Origin: Castellaniella caeni NBRC 101664
GTDB taxonomy: Bacteria > Pseudomonadota > Gammaproteobacteria > Burkholderiales > Burkholderiaceae_B
NCBI RefSeq assembly: GCF_001592225.1
Contig: NZ_BCWN01000007.1
Location: 1-64,000 of the forward strand
Reading direction: 5' to 3'
DNA length: 64,000 nucleotides
Part shown: positions 41,070 to 49,815 of the stretch, one piece after another
Numbering within the stretch: the stretch's first letter is position 1
How the letters are laid out: each line of letters opens with the position of its first letter
Made by a program: the position numbers and the translations under genes
Notes under the pieces: model-generated
Database searches by the model: none
Told to the model about the DNA's origin: nothing
What the model saw: the letters and a program-made list of their open reading frames with translations, nothing else

Positions 41070-41608
41070 TCGGGCCGCTGTTTGGGCTCGATCGCGTCGA
41101 TGGGCGTGCCGATGGAGAGGTAGCCCATGAAATGCTCATCCAGGGCGTCAAAACCCAGCGCCGCGCCCAAGCCATCCAGATAGGTGCCCAGGCCGGTGCT
41201 CCAGAAGCCGTGATAACCCAGCGCGTGGGCGGCATTGAGCATGTTCATGACCGCCGCCGCCACGGACAGGCGGCTTTCCTCGACGCGAATGCGGCCCTGG
41301 GGATCGGGACGGCAGCCGAGCAGAATCACCAGCGGCACCCGGGCCAGCCAGCGGCGGGCGTTTTCGACCTTGCGTTCGAGCAGAGGCTTGCCTTCGGCCT
41401 CGGCGACGCGCACGGCGACATCGACGAGCGCCGGGACGTTGGCCCCGCGCACCAGGGCCAGGCGCCAGGGATGCACCGCGCCGTGATCGGGTGCGCACAT
41501 CGCCGCCTGCAAGATGCAGTCGAGCTGCGCGTCGTCCGGGCCAGGGGCCTGCACGAACTTGACCGACTGGCGGCTGAGCAAAGTATCGAGAAATGAAGTA
41601 TCAGTCAT
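41033..41608 (-). CDS. Nitroreductase-family flavoprotein (YdjA-like)
   Basis: A 191-residue FMN-binding protein of the nitroreductase fold. Family segments: LLSRQSVKFVQAPGPDDAQL, CAPDHGAVHPWRLALVRG, AAVMNMLNAAHALGYHGFWS and YLSIGTPID. Short length and the N-terminal RxSxxxF-like motif fit the YdjA/RutE-like subgroup, which uses NAD(P)H to reduce nitro or quinone substrates; the real substrate is unknown. It overlaps cueR tail to tail. Confidence 0.88.
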   Translation of the reverse strand: MTDTSFLDTLLSRQSVKFVQAPGPDDAQLDCILQAAMCAPDHGAVHPWRLALVRGANVPALVDVAVRVAEAEGKPLLERKVENARRWLARVPLVILLGCRPDPQGRIRVEESRLSVAAAVMNMLNAAHALGYHGFWSTGLGTYLDGLGAALGFDALDEHFMGYLSIGTPIDAIEPKQRPDYRTLLREWSAG

Positions 41609-41629
41609 GCGAGGTATCCGAAACGGAGC

Positions 41630-41649
41630 GCCTGGCTTGCGCCAGGCGG
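41630..41649 (-). terminator. Hairpin between pdxJ and the nitroreductase gene
   Basis: CGCCTGGC and GCCAGGCG form a perfect 8-bp stem closed, on the minus strand, by a GCAA tetraloop. It follows the pdxJ stop, itself within a CCGGGC/GCCCGG stem-loop. No T tract follows, so termination is possible but unproved. Confidence 0.4.
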
Positions 41650-41669
41650 CGTGTATCGACGGGCCGGGC

Positions 41670-42395
41670 TCAACGCCCGGAAGCCTGGATCATCAGCGCC
41701 TTCATGCGCCGGATGGCGGCTTCCCAGCCGTCGAACACGGCCTGGGCCACGATGGCGTGGCCGATGTTGAGCTCGGCGATGCCTGGCAAGGCCGCGACGG
41801 GCTGGACATTGTCGTAGTGCAGGCCATGCCCGGCATTCACGCGCAACCCCTCGCCCACGCCGACGGCGACGGCGGCACGCACGCGCTCGAGCTGTGCGGC
41901 ACGGGCCGCGGCGTCCGGCGCATCGGCATAGGCGCCGGTGTGCAGCTCGATGACCTGGGCGCCCGTGCGCACGGCGGCGTCGATCTGCCCAGCGTCGGGG
42001 TCGATGAACAGCGACACGCGGATACCCGCATCGTGCAGGCGCGCCACGGCGGCGGCCACCTGCTCGTAGTGGCCCACGACGTCCAACCCACCTTCAGTGG
42101 TGAGTTCGCGGCGGTTTTCGGGCACCAGGCAGACATCCTGCGGGCGAATCTCGCAGGCGATGGCCAGCATCTCGGGCGTAATGGCGCATTCGAGGTTCAT
42201 GCGCGTGCGCAGCGCCGGGCGGATGGCGCGCACGTCGGCATCCTGGATATGACGCCGGTCTTCGCGCAGATGCAAGGTGATGAGGTCGGCCCCCGCCTCT
42301 TCCGCCCGCAAGGCCGCCTGCAGCGGATCGGGATAGACCGTGAGCCGCTGCTGACGCAGCGTAGCCACGTGATCGATATTGACGCCGAGTTCCAT
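41670..42395 (-). CDS. pdxJ: Pyridoxine 5'-phosphate synthase
   Basis: TIM-barrel enzyme that condenses 1-deoxyxylulose 5-phosphate with 3-amino-2-oxopropyl phosphate to form PNP in the DXP-dependent vitamin B6 route. 241 aa, family length. Conserved [53 protein letters not shown] and [12 protein letters not shown] are visible. The start codon shares one base with the stop of the outer-membrane efflux gene (TGATG), so pdxJ appears to be the last gene of the efflux operon. In most proteobacteria it follows recO. Confidence 0.96.
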   Translation of the reverse strand: MELGVNIDHVATLRQQRLTVYPDPLQAALRAEEAGADLITLHLREDRRHIQDADVRAIRPALRTRMNLECAITPEMLAIACEIRPQDVCLVPENRRELTTEGGLDVVGHYEQVAAAVARLHDAGIRVSLFIDPDAGQIDAAVRTGAQVIELHTGAYADAPDAAARAAQLERVRAAVAVGVGEGLRVNAGHGLHYDNVQPVAALPGIAELNIGHAIVAQAVFDGWEAAIRRMKALMIQASGR

Positions 42396-43834
42396 CAGCC
42401 GTTCTCCTGGTTGGGCACGTCGGCGGCGGACCAGCCGCCACCCAGCGCCTTGTAAAGTTCGACCCGGTTGGCCAACGCCGCCGCCCCCAGGGTGATGAAT
42501 TGCTGCTGCACGGCGTACAGGTTGACCTGCGCCGTCTGCACCTGCAGGAAGCTGTCAACACCGGTTTCGTAGCGGATTTCGGACAGCTTCAGGGCGCGCA
42601 CGGCGGCCGCCTCGGCCAGGCGCAGGGCATCGAGCTGGCCGCCATAGGTGGCCTCGCCCGCCAGGCCATCGGCCACTTCGCGAAACGCCGTCTGGATGGC
42701 CTTTTCATAGCTGGCCACGGCGATTTTCTGGTTGGCCTTGGCGAGGTCGAGCCCGCCCTTGATGCCCCCCGAGAACAGCGGCATCTGCACCTGCGGCGCA
42801 AACTGCCAGTAGCGGTGATCGCCGCCGAACAGCGCCCCCAGCTCGGGGCTGGCAAAGCCCAGCAGCCCGGTGAGCGTGATGCGCGGGAAGAAGGCCGCGC
42901 GGGCGGCGCCGATCTGGGCGTCGGCAGCCTTGAGGTCGTGCTCGGCCCCGAGAATGTCGGGGCGACGTTCGAGCAGCTGCGAAGGCAGGCCCGCCGGAAT
43001 CGCCTGCACCAGTTGATCGCGGCCAAAGGGCTGGGCCACGGGCAGATCACCCGGAATCGGCGTGCCGAGGATGAGTTGCAAGGCGTTGGTGGCCTGGCTG
43101 ACGGTGCGCCCGGCGGCAACCCGGTCGGCGCGTACCGATTCGAGCTGCCCCTGCGCCTGGGCCAGGTCGAGGTCGGAGGCGATCCCTTCGTTGAAGCGCG
43201 CCTGCACCAGCTTGAGCGTGCCTTGGCGGGCCTGTTCGGTCTTTTCCATGAGCGTCCGCAGGGACTGGGCCGAGCGCAGGGTGAAATAGGCCTCGGCGGT
43301 CTGGGCGATCAGCCCCAGCTGCACCGTGCGGCGCGCCTGCTCGGTGGACAGATACTGTTGATAGGCGGCCTCGCTGAGGTTGCGCACCCGTCCGAAGAAG
43401 TCGAGTTCGAAGGACGTCATGCCCACGCCCGCGATGACGCTGCGGCTGACGGCGGGCGAATCGGGGCCGCCGCTGCGCATATTGGCGGGCAGGTGCGTGG
43501 CCTGCTCGGTGCCCTGGGCGCCGAAGGTGGGCAGGCGGTCGCTTTGGGCGATGCCGAACTGCGCCCGCGCGGCCTCGACCCGCTCGACGGCCACCCGCAG
43601 ATCGCGGTTATTGCGCAGGGCAAGCTCGATGAGCGCTTGCAGCCGCGGCTCAAGGAAAACGTCGCGCCACGCGGGCAAGGCGGCGTCTTGCGCGTCCGCC
43701 GCGGCCTGCACGGGGAAACGGTCGGGCACCGGGGCCGTCGGCCGGTGATAGGTGGGGGCCAGCGAGCAGGCGCCCAGGGCCAGGCACAGCGTGCTCAGCG
43801 CCAGAAATCGGCCCTTGTGCAACAGGGTTTTCAT
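42395..43834 (-). CDS. RND efflux outer-membrane lipoprotein (NodT/OprM family)
   Basis: A 479-residue TolC-like outer-membrane factor forming the exit duct of the tripartite pump. A lipoprotein signal peptide ends at LALGAC (Cys23). The two-fold OEP repeat pattern is visible ([40 protein letters not shown]). Its start overlaps the pump stop (ATGA) and its stop overlaps pdxJ. Closest families are OprM, OpmD and BpeB-type partners. Confidence 0.94.
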   Translation of the reverse strand: MKTLLHKGRFLALSTLCLALGACSLAPTYHRPTAPVPDRFPVQAAADAQDAALPAWRDVFLEPRLQALIELALRNNRDLRVAVERVEAARAQFGIAQSDRLPTFGAQGTEQATHLPANMRSGGPDSPAVSRSVIAGVGMTSFELDFFGRVRNLSEAAYQQYLSTEQARRTVQLGLIAQTAEAYFTLRSAQSLRTLMEKTEQARQGTLKLVQARFNEGIASDLDLAQAQGQLESVRADRVAAGRTVSQATNALQLILGTPIPGDLPVAQPFGRDQLVQAIPAGLPSQLLERRPDILGAEHDLKAADAQIGAARAAFFPRITLTGLLGFASPELGALFGGDHRYWQFAPQVQMPLFSGGIKGGLDLAKANQKIAVASYEKAIQTAFREVADGLAGEATYGGQLDALRLAEAAAVRALKLSEIRYETGVDSFLQVQTAQVNLYAVQQQFITLGAAALANRVELYKALGGGWSAADVPNQENG

Positions 43835-46800
43835 GAGCGTTCTCCGGCCTGGGATTCATCGGCCGCCGGGATATGAGGCGCCTGGTGACCCAGCAGCTTG
43901 GGTTTGGTCTTGAACAGTTTCAGGATGACGACGAAGAAGGTGGGCACGAAGATGACGGCCAGCGGCGTGGCCGCCAGCATGCCGCCCATGACGCCCAGGC
44001 CCACGGCGTTCTGGCTGGCCGCGCCCGCCCCATTGGCAAGCACCAGCGGCACCACCCCCAGAATGAAGGCAAAAGACGTCATCAGGATGGGCCGGAAGCG
44101 CAGTCGCGCCGCTTCAATGGCGGCCTCGCGCAGGCCGGCGCCGCTGGCGTACAGATCTTTGGCGAACTCCACGATCAGGATGGCGTTTTTGGCGGCCAGG
44201 CCGATCACGGTCACCATGCCCACCTGGAAGTACACGTCGTTGGACTTGCCCATGAGGCTGCTGAGCAGCACCGCGCCCAGCATCCCCAGCGGCACGGCCA
44301 GCATGACGGACAGGGGGATCGCCCAGCTCTCATAGAGCGCGGCCAGCACCATGAACACCACCAGCACCGACAAGGCCATCAGGATGGTCGATTGATTGCC
44401 CGCCTGGATTTCCTGGTACGACAGGCCCGTCCATTCGTAGCCCAGCCCGCTGTTGGGCAGCTGGGCGACCAGGCGTTCCATCTCGGCCATGGCCTGGCCG
44501 GTGGAGTAGCCCGGTGCCGCCGAGCCGCCGATGCGCACGGACTCGTAGCCGTTGTAGCGCACCACCTGCACCGGGCCGCGCCCCCAGTCGAGAGAGACGA
44601 ACGAGGACAGCGGCACCATATCGCCCTGGGCGTTGCGCGCATTGAGCTTGAGGATGTCATCCGGATTCATGCGCGCCGACTGATCGGCCTGCACCCAGAC
44701 GTTCTGCACCCAGCCCTGGTTGGTGAACTTGCCCACATAGGCCGAACCGATGGCCGTCGAGATGAGGTTGGCGGCTTCGGAGAAATCCACCCCCTGGGCG
44801 GCGGCCTTGGCGCGGTCGATCTGGATGTGCAGCTGCGGCCCCGCGCCCAGGCCCGTGATGCGGGTCTGCGACAGGATGGGGCTTTGTGCCGCCAATTGCA
44901 GCAGCTGCTGCGCGGCGGCTTGCAGCGCGTCCTGCCCCACCCCGCCCCGGTCTTCCAGGCGCAGGTCGAAGCCCGAAGCATTGCCCAGCGACGAGATGGC
45001 CGGCGGCGTGATCGAGATCACCATCGAATCGGGCAGGCCGAAGAGCAGCTTGCCCATCGCGGTGCCCGAGATGGCCTGGGCCGAGTCGCCCGGCCCCTTG
45101 CGTTCGGAGAAGTCTTTGAGCGGAATGAAGGCGATGGCGGCGTTCAGCCCGTTGCCGTTGAAGCTGAAGCCCTGCACGGCAATGACGTTGGCCACCTGGG
45201 GCAGGCTCATGAAGTACTGCTCGACCTGCTTGATGATGTCCACCGTGCGGTTGGAACTGGCCCCGGACGGCAGCTCGATGTTGGCGATCACGTAGCCCTG
45301 GTCTTCGTCCGGCAGGAAGGACGTGGGCAGGCGCGCGTACATCCAGCCCAGCACGCCCACCAGCAGCAGGAACACGATCATCATGCGCAGCGAGCGCGAC
45401 AGGCTGCGCCCGACCCAGCGGGTGTAGCCGTGGGTGCTGCGGTCGAAGAAGCGGTTGAACCAGCCGAAGAAGCCGCCCTTGGTCTCGTGGTGCCCCTTGG
45501 GAATGGGCTTGAGGATGGTGGCGCACAGCGCCGGCGTGAAGCTGAGCGCCAGAAAGGCCGAGAACAGGATGGACACGGCCATGGCCACGGAAAACTGGCG
45601 GTAGATGACGCCCACCGAGCCGGACATGAAGGCCAGCGGCAGGAACACCGTCGTCAGCACCAGCGTGATGCCGATGATGGCGCCGCTGATCTGCGGCATG
45701 GCCTTCTTGGTGGCTTCGCGCGGCGGCAGGCCTTCTTCGGCCATGATGCGTTCGACGTTCTCGACCACCACGATGGCGTCATCGACCAGGATGCCGATGG
45801 CCAGCACCATGGCGAACATGGTGAGCACGTTGATGGAAAAACCCAGGCCCAGCATCACGGCAAAGGCCCCGAGGATGGCTACCGGCACCACCAGCGCCGG
45901 AATCAGCGTGTAGCGGACGTTCTGCAGGAAGAGGAACATCACGACGAACACCAGCACCATGGCCTCGAACAGCGTGTGCACCACCTGTTCGATGGACAGA
46001 TCGACATAGGGCGAAGTGTCGTACGGAATGGTGTAAGTGATGTCGTCGGGGAAGAACTTGGAGAGTTCCACCATCTTGGCCTTGGCCAGCTTTGCCGTCT
46101 CGAGGGCGTTGGCCGTGGGCGTGAGCGACAGCGCGAAGGCCGCCGTGGGTTTGCCGTTCAGGCGCGAACCGAATTGATAGTTGTCGGAACCCAGCTCGAC
46201 GCGCGCCACATCGCGGATACGCACGGCGGAGCCGTCCGGATTGGCACGCAGCACGATGTCGCCGAATTCTTCGGGCGTCTTGAGCTGCCCGTTGACAATG
46301 AGCGGCGCCGTGGTGCGCTGCGCGTCGGGGTTGGGCGGCGAACCCAGCATGCCGCCGGAAATGACCAGGTTCTGCGCGGCGATGGCGTTGTTGACCTCGC
46401 TGGCGCTGAGCTTGTAGCTGACGAGTTTTTGCGGGTCGAGCCAGACGCGCATGGCGCGCGGGGCGGCAAAGAGCTGGAAATTGCCCACGCCCTTGACGCG
46501 CGACATGGGGTTTTGCACGTTGCGCGTGATGTAGTCGGCCAGCGAGGCCTGATCCATCGAGCCGTCCTTGGAGGACAGCGTGACCACCATCAGGAAGTTG
46601 GAGTTTTCCTGGCTCACCTTCAGGCCCTGCTGCACCACGGCGGTCGGCAGTTTCGCCGTGACGTTCGAGAGCCGGTTCTGCACGTCCACCTGCGCCATGT
46701 CGGGGTCGGTGCCCGGTGCGAAGGTGACGGTGATCGCGGCCTGGCCGTTGGAATCGCTCACCGATTCGTAATACAACAGGCCTTGCGCGCCATTGAGCTC

Positions 46801-47001
46801 GTTTTCGATGATGCTGGAGACGCTGGTGGCGACTTCAGAGGCGCTGGCCCCCGGATACGTGGCCCGGATGTTGACCGTGGGCGGCGCGACTTCCGGGTAC
46901 TGGGAGATCGCCATATTGGGGATGGCCATGATCCCGGCCAGGGCGATCGCCAAGGCGAGCACCCAGGCAAAAATGGGTCGTTCGATGAAAAACTGTGGCA
47001 T
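43831..47001 (-). CDS. HAE1-type RND multidrug efflux pump (AcrB/MexB family)
   Basis: A 1056-residue proton-driven trimeric inner-membrane pump. N terminus FFIERPIFAWVLALAIALAG; twelve transmembrane helices; periplasmic porter/docking loops of about 300 residues each; the proton-relay aspartates in GILVDDAIVVVENVER and Lys in AAKNAILIVEF. Sequence resembles the broad hydrophobic and amphiphilic drug exporters MexB/AcrB. Substrates cannot be predicted. Lies 44 bases after the adaptor gene. Confidence 0.95.
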   Translation of the reverse strand: MPQFFIERPIFAWVLALAIALAGIMAIPNMAISQYPEVAPPTVNIRATYPGASASEVATSVSSIIENELNGAQGLLYYESVSDSNGQAAITVTFAPGTDPDMAQVDVQNRLSNVTAKLPTAVVQQGLKVSQENSNFLMVVTLSSKDGSMDQASLADYITRNVQNPMSRVKGVGNFQLFAAPRAMRVWLDPQKLVSYKLSASEVNNAIAAQNLVISGGMLGSPPNPDAQRTTAPLIVNGQLKTPEEFGDIVLRANPDGSAVRIRDVARVELGSDNYQFGSRLNGKPTAAFALSLTPTANALETAKLAKAKMVELSKFFPDDITYTIPYDTSPYVDLSIEQVVHTLFEAMVLVFVVMFLFLQNVRYTLIPALVVPVAILGAFAVMLGLGFSINVLTMFAMVLAIGILVDDAIVVVENVERIMAEEGLPPREATKKAMPQISGAIIGITLVLTTVFLPLAFMSGSVGVIYRQFSVAMAVSILFSAFLALSFTPALCATILKPIPKGHHETKGGFFGWFNRFFDRSTHGYTRWVGRSLSRSLRMMIVFLLLVGVLGWMYARLPTSFLPDEDQGYVIANIELPSGASSNRTVDIIKQVEQYFMSLPQVANVIAVQGFSFNGNGLNAAIAFIPLKDFSERKGPGDSAQAISGTAMGKLLFGLPDSMVISITPPAISSLGNASGFDLRLEDRGGVGQDALQAAAQQLLQLAAQSPILSQTRITGLGAGPQLHIQIDRAKAAAQGVDFSEAANLISTAIGSAYVGKFTNQGWVQNVWVQADQSARMNPDDILKLNARNAQGDMVPLSSFVSLDWGRGPVQVVRYNGYESVRIGGSAAPGYSTGQAMAEMERLVAQLPNSGLGYEWTGLSYQEIQAGNQSTILMALSVLVVFMVLAALYESWAIPLSVMLAVPLGMLGAVLLSSLMGKSNDVYFQVGMVTVIGLAAKNAILIVEFAKDLYASGAGLREAAIEAARLRFRPILMTSFAFILGVVPLVLANGAGAASQNAVGLGVMGGMLAATPLAVIFVPTFFVVILKLFKTKPKLLGHQAPHIPAADESQAGERS

Positions 47002-47045
47002 GAGAGTCCGCCTGAAAACCAGTGGGATGTCGGAGGCAGCGGCGC

Positions 47046-48275
47046 TTAGTCGGCCTTCGCCGGGGAAGCCGGACTGGCATCAGGCTTCTGCTGGGGCGCG
47101 GCACCGCCCGCGGCGGGGCTGGCCGGCTCGCCCGCTTTCCAGGGCATGGGCTGCACCGGGGCGCCCGGGCGAATCTTCTGGAAGCCCTCGACCACGAGCT
47201 GATCGCCCGCCTGCACCCCTTCGTAGACGATGTAGCCCGTGCCCGACTGCGGCCCCAGCTGCACCGGGGTGTACACGGCCTTGCCGTCCTTGACCAGCAC
47301 GATGGTGTTTTTGCCATCCGCCGCGCGCTGCACGGCCTGGGCCGGGATGATGAGCGCCTTGGGATCTACCCCCTGGGTGAGCCGCACACGCACGTACAGG
47401 CCCGGCAGCAGGATTTGCTCGGGGTTGGGAAAGAGCGCCCGCAGATTGACCTGCCCGGTGCCTGGATCGACGGCAATGCCGGAAAAGAGCAGCTTGCCCG
47501 CGTGGCGGTAGGTGCTGCCGTTTTCGAGCAGAATGTCGGCTCGCGTATTGCCCTGCGCATCGGGCTTGACCACGCCTTCGGCCACCTGCTGGCGCAAGGC
47601 GGCGATCTGCGCCACCGGCTGGGTGACATCGACGTAGACCTCATTGAAGCGATGCACGGTGGCCAGCAGCGTGGCCGAGGTGGCGCTGACCAGCGCGCCC
47701 ACCGTGACGTCCGACTTGCCGATCTGGCCATCGATGGGCGAGGTGACCTTGGTGTAGCCCAGGTTGATGTTGGCTGCTTCGAGGGCGGCCTTGGCGGCGG
47801 CCACGGCGGCGTCCGCCTGGCGGGACTGCGCCACGGCGTTGTCGTAATCTTGCTGGCTGATGGCGTGCTGCTTGATGAGCGCGCCATAGCGCCGCGCCTG
47901 CAGGCTGGCCGTCAGCGCCGCCGCCTGGGTGCTTTTCAGCTGCGCCGCGGCCTGGTCGCGCGCCGCCTGGTAGGGAGCCGGGTCGATGGTGAACAGCAGC
48001 TGACCCGCTTTCACGCGGCCGCCCTGCTCGAATTCGATACCCTGCACGATGCCGTTGACGCGCGCGCGGATTTCCGCATCTTCGATGGCCGCCACGCGCC
48101 CGGGCAGTTCGGTGTTGACGACCGCCGACTGCGGCTGAATCTGCACCACGCTCACAGGAACCTTCATGCCCTGCATGCCTTGTTCGGCCTTCTGGCCGCA
48201 GGCCGCCAGAGACAAGAGCAGCACCAGCGCCATCGGCTTCAGCACCCGATGCGCGGGTCGTTGCAAAAAGGCCAT
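47046..48275 (-). CDS. RND efflux periplasmic adaptor lipoprotein (AcrA/MexA family)
   Basis: A 409-residue membrane-fusion protein linking the RND pump with its outer-membrane duct. Lipobox LSLAAC puts lipidation at Cys26. A split lipoyl domain (ARVNGIVQGIEFEQGGRVKA; TKVTSPIDGQIGKSDVTVG) flanks a coiled-coil hairpin (about 105-165); beta-barrel and membrane-proximal domains follow; the Ala/Pro/Lys tail is low complexity. First gene of the efflux operon, 98 bases downstream of tetR. Confidence 0.94.
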   Translation of the reverse strand: MAFLQRPAHRVLKPMALVLLLSLAACGQKAEQGMQGMKVPVSVVQIQPQSAVVNTELPGRVAAIEDAEIRARVNGIVQGIEFEQGGRVKAGQLLFTIDPAPYQAARDQAAAQLKSTQAAALTASLQARRYGALIKQHAISQQDYDNAVAQSRQADAAVAAAKAALEAANINLGYTKVTSPIDGQIGKSDVTVGALVSATSATLLATVHRFNEVYVDVTQPVAQIAALRQQVAEGVVKPDAQGNTRADILLENGSTYRHAGKLLFSGIAVDPGTGQVNLRALFPNPEQILLPGLYVRVRLTQGVDPKALIIPAQAVQRAADGKNTIVLVKDGKAVYTPVQLGPQSGTGYIVYEGVQAGDQLVVEGFQKIRPGAPVQPMPWKAGEPASPAAGGAAPQQKPDASPASPAKAD

Positions 48276-48315
48276 GTGAACACTCCCGATTGGATAAATT
48301 TTGAAAAGTATAAGG

Positions 48316-48350
48316 GGAAACCTGAATGATCCGTTGAAAACCAGGTTTCC
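48316..48350. repeat. Inverted repeat between tetR and the efflux operon
   Basis: GGAAACCTG (48316-48324) and CAGGTTTCC (48342-48350) are perfect 9-base arms with a 17-base centre. On the minus strand a TATACT -10-like box (48307-48312) lies just downstream and a GGGAG site precedes the adaptor gene. It could be an operator for the TetR regulator or a leader hairpin; a -35 box is not evident. Confidence 0.4.
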
Positions 48351-48373
48351 GACGAACCAGGGCAAAACTGCGT

Positions 48374-48961
48374 TCACCCCGCCTTGTCGGACGCGGACGG
48401 ACACGTGCTGCCGCCGCCATTTTCAGGGGTGAAACGATCGACCAGAATGCGGATGCGTTGCGTGATCTCGTCGAGCTGCGGACGGTCGGCGAACAGGCCT
48501 TCCAGGGCGAGCAAGAAGACCTGGGCCACGTCCGGCGCTTCGAGCACCTGCACGATACAGGCCAGCACGCCCTCGCGGTGGTTCCAGGCCACTTTCGGGC
48601 GCAGCCGCTCGTAGACGTCGTGGAATTCGTTGGCCATGGGCGCCTGGGCCATTTCCGACCAGCAGTCGAGCACCAACCGCTGGCAGACCCGCCACAGGCG
48701 CTCGCGCTGCGAGCCCGGTTCAGCGCCCGCCCGCATCGCGGGTTGCACGCGCGCGGACACCCACGCATCGAACACCTGAATGAAAATGTCTTCTTTGTCT
48801 TTGAAGTTGCGATACAGCAGCGTACGCGAAATGACTGCACGCCGGGCGATGTCTTCGAGCGTGGTGCGGGCATAGCCAAAATTGAGAAAGCACCAGCGGG
48901 CCGCATCCAGGATACGGATGCGGCGCTCGGCCAGTGCTTCGGGGCTCAATTTCTGTGACAT
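48374..48961 (-). CDS. TetR/AcrR-family transcriptional regulator
   Basis: A 195-residue repressor, probably of the adjacent RND pump. N-terminal helix-turn-helix: ILDAARWCFLNFGYARTTLE then RRAVISRTLLYRNFKDKEDI. The ligand-binding C-terminal half is variable, as usual, and contains no recognisable motif. The start ATG at 48961 has no ribosome binding site; the predicted transcription start falls on or next to the ATG, so the mRNA may be leaderless. Two palindromes overlap its promoter. Confidence 0.92.
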   Translation of the reverse strand: MSQKLSPEALAERRIRILDAARWCFLNFGYARTTLEDIARRAVISRTLLYRNFKDKEDIFIQVFDAWVSARVQPAMRAGAEPGSQRERLWRVCQRLVLDCWSEMAQAPMANEFHDVYERLRPKVAWNHREGVLACIVQVLEAPDVAQVFLLALEGLFADRPQLDEITQRIRILVDRFTPENGGGSTCPSASDKAG

Positions 48962-49004
48962 CGCGAGATTTTGACAAAACTCGCGTTTTTTGTCAATTTG
49001 ACAA
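48962..49004. promoter_or_regulatory. Paired palindromic operators upstream of tetR
   Basis: Palindrome 1 (48962-48985): CGCGAG-A-TTTTG-A-CAAAA-CTCGCG, perfect arms apart from one unpaired A and the centre. Palindrome 2 (48990-49004): TTGTCAATTTGACAA, perfect around a central base. Both carry the core TTGAC/GTCAA. They bracket the -35 and -10 of the predicted tetR promoter and touch the start codon, which is the expected geometry for autorepression. Confidence 0.55.
48968..48996 (-). promoter_or_regulatory. Predicted tetR promoter
   Basis: On the minus strand a consensus TTGACA (48991-48996) is 17 bases from CAAAAT (48968-48973). Six bases separate the -10 from the ATG, so transcription would begin at about the start codon. 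Confidence 0.5.
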
Positions 49005-49018
49005 TAAGCCGGAGGGGA

Positions 49019-49813
49019 TCAGCTCAGCAGCAAGGAATCGTCCGCCAGTTCTTCGCCCCGCACGCGCTCGAACATGGCCAGCAGGTCGGGCACCTCCAGC
49101 CCCTTGCGCTTGTCGCCCTGCACGTCCAGCACGACCCGCCCCTGGTGCAGCATGACGGTGCGGTCGCCCACGTCCAGGGCCTGGCGCATGCTGTGCGTCA
49201 CCATCATGGTGGTGAGCCCGTATTCGGCCACGATCTTGGCGGTAAGTTCGAGCACGAACTGCGCGGTGCGTGGGTCGAGCGCCGCCGTATGTTCGTCGAG
49301 CAGCAGAATGCGCGAAGGTCGCAAGGCGGCCATCAGCAGGCTGACGGCCTGGCGCTGGCCGCCCGAGAGCAGGCCAATGCGGTCAGTGAGGCGGTTTTCC
49401 AGCCCCAGGCCCAGCACTGCCAGGCGCTCGCGAAAGAGGTCGCGCATTTCCTCGCGCACGGCGCGGCGCAGGCTGCGAAACTGCCCTCGCCCCAGCGCGA
49501 GCGACATATTTTCTTCGATGGTGAGGTTTTCGCAAGTGCCCGCCATAGGGTCTTGAAACACGCGCGCCACCTTGGGCGCGCGATCCCAGACGGGCTGGCG
49601 CGTCACGTCCTCGTTGTCGATGAGGATACGGCCGCTATCGACCGTCTGCTCGCCCGAAATGGCATTGAGAAACGTGGATTTGCCCGCCCCGTTGGAGCCG
49701 ATGACCGTGACGAACTGGCCCGCCGGGATGTCGAGCGACATGCCGCGCAGGGCCTGCGTCTCGATGGGCGTGCCAGGATTGAATGTCAGTTGCAGATTTT
49801 GTGCGCTGAGCAT
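49019..49813 (-). CDS. ABC transporter ATP-binding protein (TrpXYZ-type)
   Basis: A 264-residue ATPase. Walker A GSNGAGKST, Q-loop FQDP, signature LSGGQRQ, Walker B ILLLDEHTAALD and switch His in MMVTHSM are all intact. Together with the upstream permease and PF04392-like binding protein it makes a complete uptake system; firmicute homologues are predicted tryptophan transporters. Start lies 2 bases past the permease stop. The gene ends 58 bases before tetR. Confidence 0.9.
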   Translation of the reverse strand: MLSAQNLQLTFNPGTPIETQALRGMSLDIPAGQFVTVIGSNGAGKSTFLNAISGEQTVDSGRILIDNEDVTRQPVWDRAPKVARVFQDPMAGTCENLTIEENMSLALGRGQFRSLRRAVREEMRDLFRERLAVLGLGLENRLTDRIGLLSGGQRQAVSLLMAALRPSRILLLDEHTAALDPRTAQFVLELTAKIVAEYGLTTMMVTHSMRQALDVGDRTVMLHQGRVVLDVQGDKRKGLEVPDLLAMFERVRGEELADDSLLLS

Positions 49814-49815
49814 GA

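Noticed and set aside
43873-47049. A 1058-codon open frame on the plus strand opposite the RND pump
   Set aside because: Same reason: antisense shadow with Gly/His/Arg/Gln-rich composition and no family resemblance, while the minus strand encodes a full-length AcrB-type pump.
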